Source: Lysobacterales bacterium (GTDB taxonomy: Bacteria > Pseudomonadota > Gammaproteobacteria > Xanthomonadales > SZUA-38). From it: a stretch of 55,179 nt of DNA. Both the position numbers and the translations under genes were made by a program. Shown piece after piece: positions 9,001-16,259 of this stretch; positions within the stretch are counted from its first letter, which is position 1, and every line of letters begins with the position of its first letter. Location: contig JANQOZ010000087.1 of assembly GCA_028285525.1 (NCBI GenBank), positions 1 through 55,179 of the forward strand, in the 5' to 3' direction. The notes below the pieces were generated by a model, which did not search any database, had not been told where the DNA came from, and saw nothing but the letters and a program-made list of their open reading frames with translations.

Positions 9001-10905
9001 AACCAGGGTCGGATTGTCCATGATGGGTCTGGGCCAGTGAACCTGTTTGGCAACGGTCTCGTCAACGCCGCCAGTGGCGTGTACGAAATCATCGCTGATG
9101 GCGGGATCGCCAACAGCTCGGGTGCGCTGATCACCAATCGCGGTGAGATGAGGAAGACACAGTCCGGCGGAGCGGCAGCCATATCGGCAACCCTGTCGAA
9201 CGAAGGAGGACTGGTGGTCGCTGACGCCGGGACGCTGGATCTGACCGGGCCGGTGACTTTTACGGCCGGAGCGTTTCAGGTGCGCGACGGCGCGAGCATC
9301 ACCTTTAGCCAGGCATTGAACGTGCCGGTTGACGGCATCATCGGCGGTACGGGCACCCTGGACTCAACGAGCTTCAACGTCGCAGGAACGATTGACCCGG
9401 GGCAAGATGTTGGCGTCCTGACAATCGCTGGAGACCTGGATTTGCAGGCTGGTTCCAGTGCCGTGATCGAGATCGATGGGCTCAGCAACCACGACGTGAT
9501 CGACGTTTCTGGTGCCGTCACCACCAACGGCAGCTTTGACGTGCGGTTTGGGGGCGGGTTCGCGCCGGCGATGGGCGATCAGTTTGTGATCGTCACGAGT
9601 TCCGGCCTGTTCGGCTCGCTCGAGATTGCAGACTTTACATTTTCCGGGCTGAAGCCTGGCGCTGAGTTCAGCGTGACCGACGTTGGTGGTTCCATTGTTG
9701 TGGAAGCGCTCAGCGACGCTGAGCCGGGCGATACGCTAACCGAGGTGCCACCGCCGATACCTCTGCTGCCGGGAGACGCGTTCGGCAGCGTGGTTGACGT
9801 CGACGGCAACGTGCTGGTGGTGGGTTTGCCCGGCATGAACGGCGGTGAAGGGGCGATTGCGATCTACCTGATCGAGGGCGGTGAGGCGGTGCTGGACGCC
9901 ATGGTGCCGGTGCCCGACGGCTTCAGCGCCAGTGGCTTTGGGTCAACGCTGGCGGTCAGCGGCGATACGATCGTGGTGGGTACCGACGGCGGTGAGCCGA
10001 CCACCCAGAAGATTGCCGGCGCCCTGGCGGCCGCCATTTTTCAGCGGGCGGCCAACGGCGGTTTCGGCTTCAAAGAGCCGCTCACGGCGCCGTCGTCGAC
10101 GGCCGGCGACCGCTTCGGTTCGGCCGTGGCAATCAGCGGCGACACCGTGGTGGTCGGCGCGCCGGAGGACGGCGAGGACGAAACCACCCCTTCGGGTGCT
10201 GCCTACGTGTTCAATCGCAGCAACCGCAGCGCAGGTTTTACCCGTACCAACAAGGTTAAGCCGACGAATCGGAACACGGCCGCCCGCTTTGGACAGGCGG
10301 TTGCGATTCGGGGACGTACCATGGCAGTTGGCGCCCCGCGCGCCAAGCCGAACGATCCGGGCACCACCTCGGGGTCGGCCAGCATCTTTGACGTGGTCCG
10401 CGGGGCGGCCACTCAAGTCGCCACCGCTACGGGCTCAAGCTCAGACGACGGCGCCGAGTTCGGCGCGTCGGTGGACGTGGGTGCTGACGGCACGGTGATC
10501 GTGGGCGCGCCGATGGAGAGCAGCGGGCCCAGCCGGATTGGCGCGGCCTATCTGTTCGGTCGCCAGGGTGAAGTGTTCCAGGAAACCGATCGCCTCCAGC
10601 CCGAAGAGCCTCAGCCCAACGGGGAGTTTGGTCGATCGGTTGCTATCGATCCCAGCGGCATTGTGGTGGGTGCGCCTAAGTCGGTGGCGGAGCTGATCGC
10701 CGCCGGTATCGTGCACCGCTACGACCGTCGAACGAAGCAGGAGGGCGGTACGCTGCGCGGCAAGACCGGGCAAACGGGCTTCGGGACATCCGTTTCCATT
10801 GCGGACGGCCGAATCGCCATCGGTTCTCCGAACACCGCTCAGTTTGCCGGTTCGGCGAGTCTTTTCCTGGATCAGGGAGGGGTTTTCCGCAGCGGCTTCG
10901 AGTAG
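6073..10905 (+). CDS. Giant secreted repeat protein with C-terminal FG-GAP beta-propeller
   Basis: 1,610 residues from GTG 6073, with AGAGGGG upstream and a signal peptide (HFFAALLALLVSHTALGQ). Residues about 130-1080 hold five consecutive ~194-residue repeats, each containing HTGSG, RLLPGSTLDGTNGSGV, LQWEGG, LVDGAIENI, KxISGQLVNS and TNRGILRK. A linker like those of surface and autotransporter proteins follows (GGTGTLDSTSF, AGDLDLQAGSSAVIEI). From about residue 1230, seven FG-GAP-like units (GDRFGSAVAISGDTVVVGAP type) suggest a seven-bladed propeller as in integrin-alpha-like domains. The protein ends GVFRSGFE. There is no beta-barrel, so it is not a classical autotransporter. I infer an extracellular surface or matrix protein. 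Function is unknown. Confidence 0.8.
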   Translation: MVKNKHFFAALLALLVSHTALGQVATDQDGQWFPGVVWVGDTPPLTTETAQLGHSISLDSGIAQGSTVTVRGLDFLEPGALNIANELTLDVTNGGTWIGSSLTMGASTALNLQGTFLLTDNNQSSPPRLHQGSGTGQIFLLPGATLDGTFGSGVLGSIHAQLNYPGTMFQWQGGSLIDGPVENLGQLNLAGTNLKSISGRLINSGTLVHAGSGDLRLLGFALQNGPGGVYNFVADSNIVNQSGAILVNQGILRKSAGAGTSDISVPVTGEAGGRVEVQTGSLQFTSSLTFDDTVYDVAAGAELLFSSGSSLVLTSDNSNNPAKVHTGSGAGRVRLLPGSTLDGTNGSGVSGVRAQLNFPGELLQWEGGTLVDGAIENINRLNLSGTEIKLISGQLVNSGLVVHGDTGQLNLIGNAVVNQAGAVYELVSDAALVNQSSGTFTNRGILRKVGGTGVSTIGVAVNGDSGNRIEVQAGSLQFDSTLTMDDTSYEVAANAELLFGSTSTLVLTSDNSSNPPKTHTGSGDGQVRFLPGSVLDGTFGSGVSGIRARLDFPDEMLQWEGGSLVDGAIENIGQLTLATAGTKSISGQLVNSSLIVHRDDGSLSLIGNGLVNETTGIYDLISDADIVNSSSGRITNRGILRKSGGTDTSNVGVRVDGESGGRVEVQSGTLQFDSLATFDDTTYVVEPDAELVFGNGGTLLLTSTNQSNSPPVHTGSGGGTVRLLPGSTLDGTNGSGVLGVRAQLDFPGAMLQWEGGSLLDGAIENVNQLNLSGAGAKTISGQLVNSSLIVHSDTGSLNLIGNGLVNQAGAVYDLVSDASIVNSSGGSITNRGTLRKGGGLGVSSINASIFGDPGGRVEVQAGTLQLDGPARFEDTLYSVSAGAELVVTNRLTLTLDNSLSAPALHTGFGTGRIRLVPGSILDGTNGSGVLGVRARLNFAGDLLQWEGGTLVDGAIENIGQLNLNTNDPKVISGQLRNQGRIVHDGSGPVNLFGNGLVNAASGVYEIIADGGIANSSGALITNRGEMRKTQSGGAAAISATLSNEGGLVVADAGTLDLTGPVTFTAGAFQVRDGASITFSQALNVPVDGIIGGTGTLDSTSFNVAGTIDPGQDVGVLTIAGDLDLQAGSSAVIEIDGLSNHDVIDVSGAVTTNGSFDVRFGGGFAPAMGDQFVIVTSSGLFGSLEIADFTFSGLKPGAEFSVTDVGGSIVVEALSDAEPGDTLTEVPPPIPLLPGDAFGSVVDVDGNVLVVGLPGMNGGEGAIAIYLIEGGEAVLDAMVPVPDGFSASGFGSTLAVSGDTIVVGTDGGEPTTQKIAGALAAAIFQRAANGGFGFKEPLTAPSSTAGDRFGSAVAISGDTVVVGAPEDGEDETTPSGAAYVFNRSNRSAGFTRTNKVKPTNRNTAARFGQAVAIRGRTMAVGAPRAKPNDPGTTSGSASIFDVVRGAATQVATATGSSSDDGAEFGASVDVGADGTVIVGAPMESSGPSRIGAAYLFGRQGEVFQETDRLQPEEPQPNGEFGRSVAIDPSGIVVGAPKSVAELIAAGIVHRYDRRTKQEGGTLRGKTGQTGFGTSVSIADGRIAIGSPNTAQFAGSASLFLDQGGVFRSGFE
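6460..9310 (+). repeat. In-frame tandem repeat array, five units of about 576-585 bp
   Basis: Using the His codon of the HxGSG motif as anchor, units begin at 6460, 7045, 7627, 8209 and 8785. The spacings are 585, 582, 582 and 576 bases, all multiples of three. Long runs are near-identical in DNA, for example the segments coding PGSTLDGTNGSGV in units 2 and 4. Such an array can gain or lose units by recombination. Confidence 0.85.
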
Positions 10906-10986
10906 TCGCGCAGCCCGCCCCTCGCGCGTTGCGCCCGAAGCCGGGTGTTGAGATGATCGGATGATTCGCAACCGGGGAGTCGATCC

Positions 10987-11631
10987 ATGATTGCCAACAC
11001 CAACGCTGTCCACCTCCGAACCCTCGTCGGCCTGCTGATCGGGACGCTGTTTCTGCTCTGCTGTAGCCTTGCCCTGGCGGAGCATCATGACGCCGCGAAG
11101 ACCGCGCCGACAGGCTGTGATCTGCTCGCCGGCCACCCCTCCGACCCGGACAAGATCACCGACGGCGTGGAAACGGCGGTGGTGATGTCTCATCTGGACT
11201 CGGCAATAGCCGCATGCCGCCGCGACGCCGCGCTCTATCCTGACCAGCCGCGTCTCACCTATTACCTGGGGCGCTCGCTGTTTTACAGCGGCAACGCGGA
11301 GGAGGGTTACGCCACGGTCAAAGCGGCAGCGGATGCAGGTCACTCACAGGCTCAGTTTGTCGGCGGGTTACTCGCGCTGAGGGGTGCCGCAACCGGCACG
11401 CCTGATGCCTGCCTCGCGCTGGCGTACTGGGAAAAGGCCCGTGCACAGGGTCACTACGCCGCAACGCTCAGCGTGGCGGCACACCAGAAAATGAACAGCT
11501 TCTCGACCTGCGATGATTCCCAGCCCGATCCGGCTGCCGTCCGCGCCAGCGTGGAAGCCCTTGCCGGGCACCCGCTGGCCGGCGATTACTACAACCGGCT
11601 GCTGGTTCAGGTTCTCGCGCTGGACAACTGA
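10987..11631 (+). CDS. Exported Sel1/TPR-like repeat protein
   Basis: 214 residues with a signal peptide (TLVGLLIGTLFLLCCSLALA). The mature part has helical pairs of Sel1/TPR type: PRLTYYLGRSLFYSGNAEEGYATVKAAADAGHSQAQFVGGLLAL, then ACLALAYWEKARAQGHYAATLSVA. Four cysteines are spaced for possible periplasmic disulphides. The start ATG has GGGAG eight bases upstream. Sel1-like proteins usually act as protein-protein scaffolds. Partner is unknown. It lies 81 bases after the giant repeat protein on the same strand and might be co-transcribed. Confidence 0.7.
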   Translation: MIANTNAVHLRTLVGLLIGTLFLLCCSLALAEHHDAAKTAPTGCDLLAGHPSDPDKITDGVETAVVMSHLDSAIAACRRDAALYPDQPRLTYYLGRSLFYSGNAEEGYATVKAAADAGHSQAQFVGGLLALRGAATGTPDACLALAYWEKARAQGHYAATLSVAAHQKMNSFSTCDDSQPDPAAVRASVEALAGHPLAGDYYNRLLVQVLALDN

Positions 11632-11685
11632 CAGGGCTCCACTCGACCAACCGGCGACGGCGCGGGCCTGCCGTCGGTTCGTCGA

Positions 11686-12903
11686 TCAGGTTTCGACGGT
11701 AAAGGTCAGTCCGGCGTTAGCCTGCATCCGATTCAGCAACGCAGACCCCATCGCTGAAGCGGGGGTCCAGAACCCGCCCTCAGCCACCACCTCGTCTTTG
11801 GCGAGGCACACCGCGGCCTCGCCCAGCATTTTGCTGGTCGATCCGTAGCCGGGGTCCCGGTCGCCCTTCACCCGAACCCGGATCGTCACCTCGCCGTCGT
11901 TTTTGCCGATCAGCAGGATATTGAAGAACCCGGTCGTGCGTTCGTTTTCGTCGGGGCCTTCTCCCGGATCCGGCAGCACAAATCGCTGCAGCAGCCAGCG
12001 GCTGGGCGGGAGCGCAGCGCCGATCATCAGACCACTCATCCCCGCGGTGAGAGCGGCACCCTTCATCCAGCCGCCCAGGCCTTGCCCGACGATCACGGCT
12101 TCGTCGTAGCGAAAATCCCGGCCGTAGGGAAAGCCGGCGACGGCGTTGCCGCGCCGGACAATTTTGGTGTTGATTCCGGCCATCACAAACGGGCCCGTCC
12201 AGCCGGGTACGTCCGGGTCGAACTTCAGGCCATTTTGATCTCTGCCGTCGCGACCGCGCTCCTCGTCGCGCGGATAAAGGCTGTAGGGGTTGACCAGCGC
12301 GCGGGCGGTCTCCCGGTCGGCGCGGGCCTCCGATACAGCGTTCATCAGGCTGGCTGCCGTACCGCCGCTGGCACCCCCTTTGGCCGCCTTGAGACGGAAC
12401 TTCACCTGATCACAGGGCTTGCCATTTTGCTCGGCTGCAGCCTGCTGGAGAAAGTAAACGCCCAGATCTGAGGGAATCGAGTCAAAGCCGCAGGAGTGCA
12501 CGATGACCGCTCCCGATTCCTGAGCGGCGGCTTCGTTGGCGTCAATCATGCGGCGAATCCACTGCGGCTCGCCGGTCAGATCGCAGTAGTGTGTGCCGCT
12601 GGCGGCGCACGCCGCCACCAGGTCGTCTCCATATGTGGCGTAGGGGCCAACGGTCGAGCAAACCACGCGGGTTGCCTGGCAGAGTTGGTCCAGCGATTCA
12701 CGATCGCTGCTGTCGGCGGTCAGCGCCGGCAGTTCATCGGCGCCCAGCGAGGTTTTTAGCGCCTCGAGCTTGGCGCTGCTGCGCCCCGCGATGGCCCACC
12801 GAAGATCATCACCAACGCCGTAGCGGTCCAGCAGATACTCAGCTACAAGCTTTCCCGTAAAGCCGGTTGCGCCCAGCAGCACCAGGTCGTAGGGCTTTTC
12901 CAT
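11686..12903 (-). CDS. Saccharopine dehydrogenase-like NAD(P)-binding oxidoreductase
   Basis: 405 residues from ATG 12903, with GAGG nine bases upstream. The N-terminus has the Rossmann dinucleotide site LVLLGATGFTGKLVAEYL. VVCSTVGPYATYGDDLVAAC and HYCDLTGEPQWIRRMI follow, which are characteristic of the saccharopine-dehydrogenase-like / trans-acting enoyl reductase group. HSCGFDSIPSDLGV is also a family motif. Members act as reductases on lipid or polyketide intermediates, or have no known substrate. No lipid-synthesis partner lies beside it, so the substrate is open. True lysine-pathway saccharopine dehydrogenase is unlikely. Confidence 0.82.
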   Translation of the reverse strand: MEKPYDLVLLGATGFTGKLVAEYLLDRYGVGDDLRWAIAGRSSAKLEALKTSLGADELPALTADSSDRESLDQLCQATRVVCSTVGPYATYGDDLVAACAASGTHYCDLTGEPQWIRRMIDANEAAAQESGAVIVHSCGFDSIPSDLGVYFLQQAAAEQNGKPCDQVKFRLKAAKGGASGGTAASLMNAVSEARADRETARALVNPYSLYPRDEERGRDGRDQNGLKFDPDVPGWTGPFVMAGINTKIVRRGNAVAGFPYGRDFRYDEAVIVGQGLGGWMKGAALTAGMSGLMIGAALPPSRWLLQRFVLPDPGEGPDENERTTGFFNILLIGKNDGEVTIRVRVKGDRDPGYGSTSKMLGEAAVCLAKDEVVAEGGFWTPASAMGSALLNRMQANAGLTFTVET

Positions 12904-13050
12904 ACGGTCGCGCCTCATCACTTTCGGTTCAGAAGAGCGCCATGTTGCACGCCCTTGAGTCCCAGGAAAAGCTTTTACCGTGTTCTCCTGGGTGTCGGCG
13001 GTTACGTCTGGACGGGTGATAAGCTCAGCGCGAGCGGGCTCATCTCAAGG

Positions 13051-14568
13051 TCAGCGGGGCGAGCGCGAAAACTGCTCGTCGTCAAACTCCAGCGTGAGCT
13101 CGTCGCTGTCCGGGTCCGTGCGGAACGCCAACGCCCGCAGTTCCGAGAAAGGGTGCTGGTGCAGGGCAAACAGCCCCGGGCTGACGGGCTTAAGTCTTGT
13201 CGTTTCTTCGCCCCAGGTGACGCTCAGCCCCTCCTGATCTGCGCTGATCAACAGGTCGCGGTAGGGTTCGCCGCTGCGCCAGACTCCGGCAAACCTCGCG
13301 AGCTCCACCGCGTCGGGGCGCCACGTCCAGCCCTGCCAGCGTTCGTCCGCCCGATTCTGCGCAGCTTCATCCCGCCGATAGGTCAGAAACCGTTCGACCC
13401 GCTCGGGGTATCGCTCGATCCGAAGCTGGCGCATCTTCTCCGCGTTGGGATGGTCGGTCAGAAACTGTAGATACATGTTGACAGTCCGGCTGGTGAACCA
13501 GCCCGTCTGATTGTCGGAATTGGAGAATGCCGCCACGCCGACGCCAAGCGAGGGAACAAAAGCCATCATCGTCCTGTTGCCGGTATAGCCCCCGCCGTGA
13601 ATAAACACCTCATGCCCTTCGAAATCACACAGGTTCCAGCCCAACGAGTAGCCGGTGCAGGCAAGCTCGTACGGGTTGCGTCGGTCTTCCATGCCGGTTT
13701 CCACCTGGCTGGCATGAGCAACCTTTAGTGCCTGCTGGCTGATCCCCGACTTTGCCGGCCCAACCCGCTGGAGCTGCAGCTGCAGCCAGCGGGCCATATC
13801 GCTGGTTGAGGTCACGATGCCGCCGGCGGACTGCATCTTGCCGTCCGTCTTGGGGCGAACCTCGTGCCAGCCGCCATCACCCTGCCAAATGTGGCTGAAG
13901 GCGAGCTCCTCGAGCGGGAAGTCCGACGTACGGGCCGACGTTTGATCGAGCCCCAGGGGATCGAATACCACCTCGTCCAGCCATCGCTGCCAGGTTTTGC
14001 CGGTGCGGGTCTCAAGCACGGCGCCGTAGATGTTGTAGCCCAGGTTGTCGTATTTGAATCCCGCATCGCGGCTGGCGCCATACTGGTGAATCAGGCGGGG
14101 ATAGTCGGCCGGCTCGACGCGGGTGACGTAGGCCTCGAGGTCGACGATAAAGTCGTTGTCCAGCGGCACCTGGTGGGTCAGCAGATGGGCCATGGTGTAG
14201 TCAGCCGGATCGGCATCACCCGGCAGCTTCAGGTCGGGCCAGTGGTCCGCCAGCGTGCTGTCGAGCTTGAGGACACCCCGCTCATCGAGGATAGCGGCGA
14301 GCAGACCCACATACGCCTTGGTTTGCGAGGCGATGTATATCGGGGTGTCGACGGTCAGGGGCGCCTGGGTTGAGGCTCGGCGTACGCCGGTCACCTTGTT
14401 AAGCAGGATCTCGTCGGCGGTTACGACAACCGCCGCGTAGCCTGGGCCCAGTTGGGGGATCTCGTCGATAAATCGGTCCAGCTTCCGGGCCGCCTCCGAG
14501 GGTGTGGTCGCGTGGGTGGTGATGCTGACCAGCAGCAGCAGCGAAAAACAGCAGTGGCGTAGCAGCAT
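13051..14568 (-). CDS. Exported serine hydrolase, beta-lactamase/class C-like
   Basis: 505 residues from ATG 14568 (AGGA seven bases upstream), with a signal peptide ending near THATT. Catalytic motifs are SQTK (Ser81, Lys84), YDN (Tyr173) and HGGGYTG near the end of the domain. This is the serine beta-lactamase/DD-peptidase fold (Pfam Beta-lactamase, COG1680). A C-terminal extension of about 130 residues, beginning near the motif PDAVELARFAGVWRSGEPYRDL, resembles the lipocalin-like tail (DUF3471 type) seen in such hydrolases. Substrate could be D-amino peptides or esters. It need not confer drug resistance. Confidence 0.85.
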   Translation of the reverse strand: MLLRHCCFSLLLLVSITTHATTPSEAARKLDRFIDEIPQLGPGYAAVVVTADEILLNKVTGVRRASTQAPLTVDTPIYIASQTKAYVGLLAAILDERGVLKLDSTLADHWPDLKLPGDADPADYTMAHLLTHQVPLDNDFIVDLEAYVTRVEPADYPRLIHQYGASRDAGFKYDNLGYNIYGAVLETRTGKTWQRWLDEVVFDPLGLDQTSARTSDFPLEELAFSHIWQGDGGWHEVRPKTDGKMQSAGGIVTSTSDMARWLQLQLQRVGPAKSGISQQALKVAHASQVETGMEDRRNPYELACTGYSLGWNLCDFEGHEVFIHGGGYTGNRTMMAFVPSLGVGVAAFSNSDNQTGWFTSRTVNMYLQFLTDHPNAEKMRQLRIERYPERVERFLTYRRDEAAQNRADERWQGWTWRPDAVELARFAGVWRSGEPYRDLLISADQEGLSVTWGEETTRLKPVSPGLFALHQHPFSELRALAFRTDPDSDELTLEFDDEQFSRSPR

Positions 14569-14647
14569 GATCGGTCCTGCGCTCAAAAAGGGCACATGAT
14601 GCCTGCGCGACGCGGCGGCTTATTGAACCGATGTAACCCTGGAGGAC

Positions 14648-15490
14648 TTAGTTGGGACGATGACCGGCGAACCGTCGCAGGGCACCCGGCGTCAGGCCGG
14701 TGTGCGCCCGCGCGGCGCGGGTAAAGTGAGCCTGGTCCGCGAAGCCGGCAGCAACAGCCGCATCAACAATCGGCTGACCTGCCGCCAATCTCGCCAACGC
14801 CCGGGCCAGGGTGCAACGCGATCGATAGACGCTGGGCGGCATGCCGAACCAGCGGCTGAAGCGGCGGGATACCGACACCCGGTGGACGCCCGCGGTTTTT
14901 GCCAGCTGAGCAACCTGGTTGTTGTCGGCGCCGGCTCGAAGCTGCTCGCGCAGCTCGCTCAGCCAAACGGGTGGGGGACCGGTGCGGCCGGACCGCTTTG
15001 GTGCTGGATCGGCGCCATCGTGCGCCAGCGCCAACAGGTCCCAGATCAAGGCCTCGCTGGCTTCGTCCGGATCGCTGAGGAGCGTTAGCAGGCGGGTGAC
15101 CTGAGCCTGGGTCTGCGGCGATTCGGGTGCCTGCCACTGCCAGCGGTCCGCCGTCATCGGAAGTACCGAGGGCCAGCGTTCGGGGTCGATGTTGACCGCC
15201 AGAATCAGGGATCCGGCAGGACCGTAGCGGTTTTCGTGGCGGAAGTCCGCCGGCTTGATGCCGCAGGAAAAGCGGTAAAGATCTCGTTCACGGCGACCGC
15301 CCGACTCGAGCATCTCGCCCGTCAGCAGCCACGAAACCTGGTGATAATCATGGCTGTGCCGGCGCATATGCTGGCCTGGCGCGTAGTAGCTCAGGCCGGC
15401 GCTCAGGCCATGAGCGCTGAACAGCACAACCTGTCGGCTCACTTTGCTTGCTGGAGAGTGTCCGTCGTGATGACATCGGCTTAACGCCAT
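14648..15490 (-). CDS. AraC-family transcriptional regulator
   Basis: 280 residues. The N-terminal half has a cupin-like pattern (GQHMRRHSHDYHQVSWLLTGEM), a likely sensor domain. The C-terminal half has two helix-turn-helix motifs: NQVAQLAKTAGVHRVSVSRRFSRWFGMPPSVY, then AVAAGFADQAHFTRAARAHTGLTPGALRRF, the AraC signature. It is divergent from the exported NmrA-like gene, with their starts only about 20 bases apart or overlapping. The natural guess is that it controls that gene. Inducer is unknown. Confidence 0.88.
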   Translation of the reverse strand: MALSRCHHDGHSPASKVSRQVVLFSAHGLSAGLSYYAPGQHMRRHSHDYHQVSWLLTGEMLESGGRRERDLYRFSCGIKPADFRHENRYGPAGSLILAVNIDPERWPSVLPMTADRWQWQAPESPQTQAQVTRLLTLLSDPDEASEALIWDLLALAHDGADPAPKRSGRTGPPPVWLSELREQLRAGADNNQVAQLAKTAGVHRVSVSRRFSRWFGMPPSVYRSRCTLARALARLAAGQPIVDAAVAAGFADQAHFTRAARAHTGLTPGALRRFAGHRPN

Positions 15491-15509
15491 GTCGGGTTAC
15501 CCTGCGTCT

Positions 15510-16226
15510 ATGAAAACCATCACCTCACTATTGTGTGCTGTCCTGGGCTTGCTGTCCTGGGCCATATTGGCTGGTCCCATCACCGCGGTAGCAGCAGAAT
15601 CGTCCTCGGTCCTGGTGTTTGGCGGTACCGGACGGCTGGGCTCGGAAGTGGTCAAGGCTTTGCTCGATGACGGTCACGCCGTTACGGTCTTTGCCCGTCC
15701 TTCCTCGGCCCGCAAGCGGCTGGAAGGGCTGCCGGTCAGTTTTGTGGTCGGAGACGTCCTGGACGCTGATCAGGTCGCGCAGCGGGTGGCCGAAGCGGCG
15801 CCCGACGTTATCGTGGACGCCCTCGGGCGTGGTGATGCGCCTGTCTCCTTCTATGCCGACAGCGGGCGCAACATCGCGCAGGCTGCGTCGGCTGCGGGCG
15901 TCCGGCAGCTCATCCTGCACGGGTCGGTTGGCGCCGGCGACAGCGCCGCCGCCTACCCCAGCGGTCGATTCAGCCGCATGCAGAAGCTGTTCGAGGCCAA
16001 GACCGCCGGCGAAAACGCGGTCAGGGAGAGCGGTGTGCCTTTTACGATCATCCGGCATATGCGCCTGCTGAGCCACGGTACGGGCCCCAGCGACGGTCTG
16101 GAGCTGGTGGCCGACGAGACCGTCGGGGGCACAGTCAGCCGCGTGGATCTTGGCGCGGTGACGGTTCAGTGCGTCATGCAGGAGCGGTGCTTCAACCAGA
16201 TCCTGCACGCTCGGTCCGATCGCTAA
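15510..16226 (+). CDS. Exported NmrA/SDR-like NAD(P)-binding protein
   Basis: 238 residues if started at ATG 15510. A start at ATG 15489 adds MSGYPAS. The Rossmann motif VLVFGGTGRLGSEVVKALLDDGHAVTVFARPSS is clear, followed by VVGDVLDADQV and VRQLILHGSVGAG as in NmrA-like and atypical SDR proteins. Unusually, a full Sec-type signal (MKTITSLLCAVLGLLSWAIL to TAVAAES) precedes it, placing a nucleotide-binding fold in the periplasm or on the membrane. Neither ATG has a good ribosome-binding site. The usual SDR Tyr-x3-Lys is not obvious, so it may be a sensor or chaperone-like member rather than an enzyme. Confidence 0.75.
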   Translation: MKTITSLLCAVLGLLSWAILAGPITAVAAESSSVLVFGGTGRLGSEVVKALLDDGHAVTVFARPSSARKRLEGLPVSFVVGDVLDADQVAQRVAEAAPDVIVDALGRGDAPVSFYADSGRNIAQAASAAGVRQLILHGSVGAGDSAAAYPSGRFSRMQKLFEAKTAGENAVRESGVPFTIIRHMRLLSHGTGPSDGLELVADETVGGTVSRVDLGAVTVQCVMQERCFNQILHARSDR

Positions 16227-16259
16227 CGCACTCGGCGTCAGCGTTCATTCAGGTTACGG

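Noticed and set aside
6460..9310. Tandem repeats considered as a CRISPR-like or mobile repeat array
   Set aside because: The units are about 580 bases, all multiples of three, in one open frame. They are coding repeats of one protein with no spacers or transposase.
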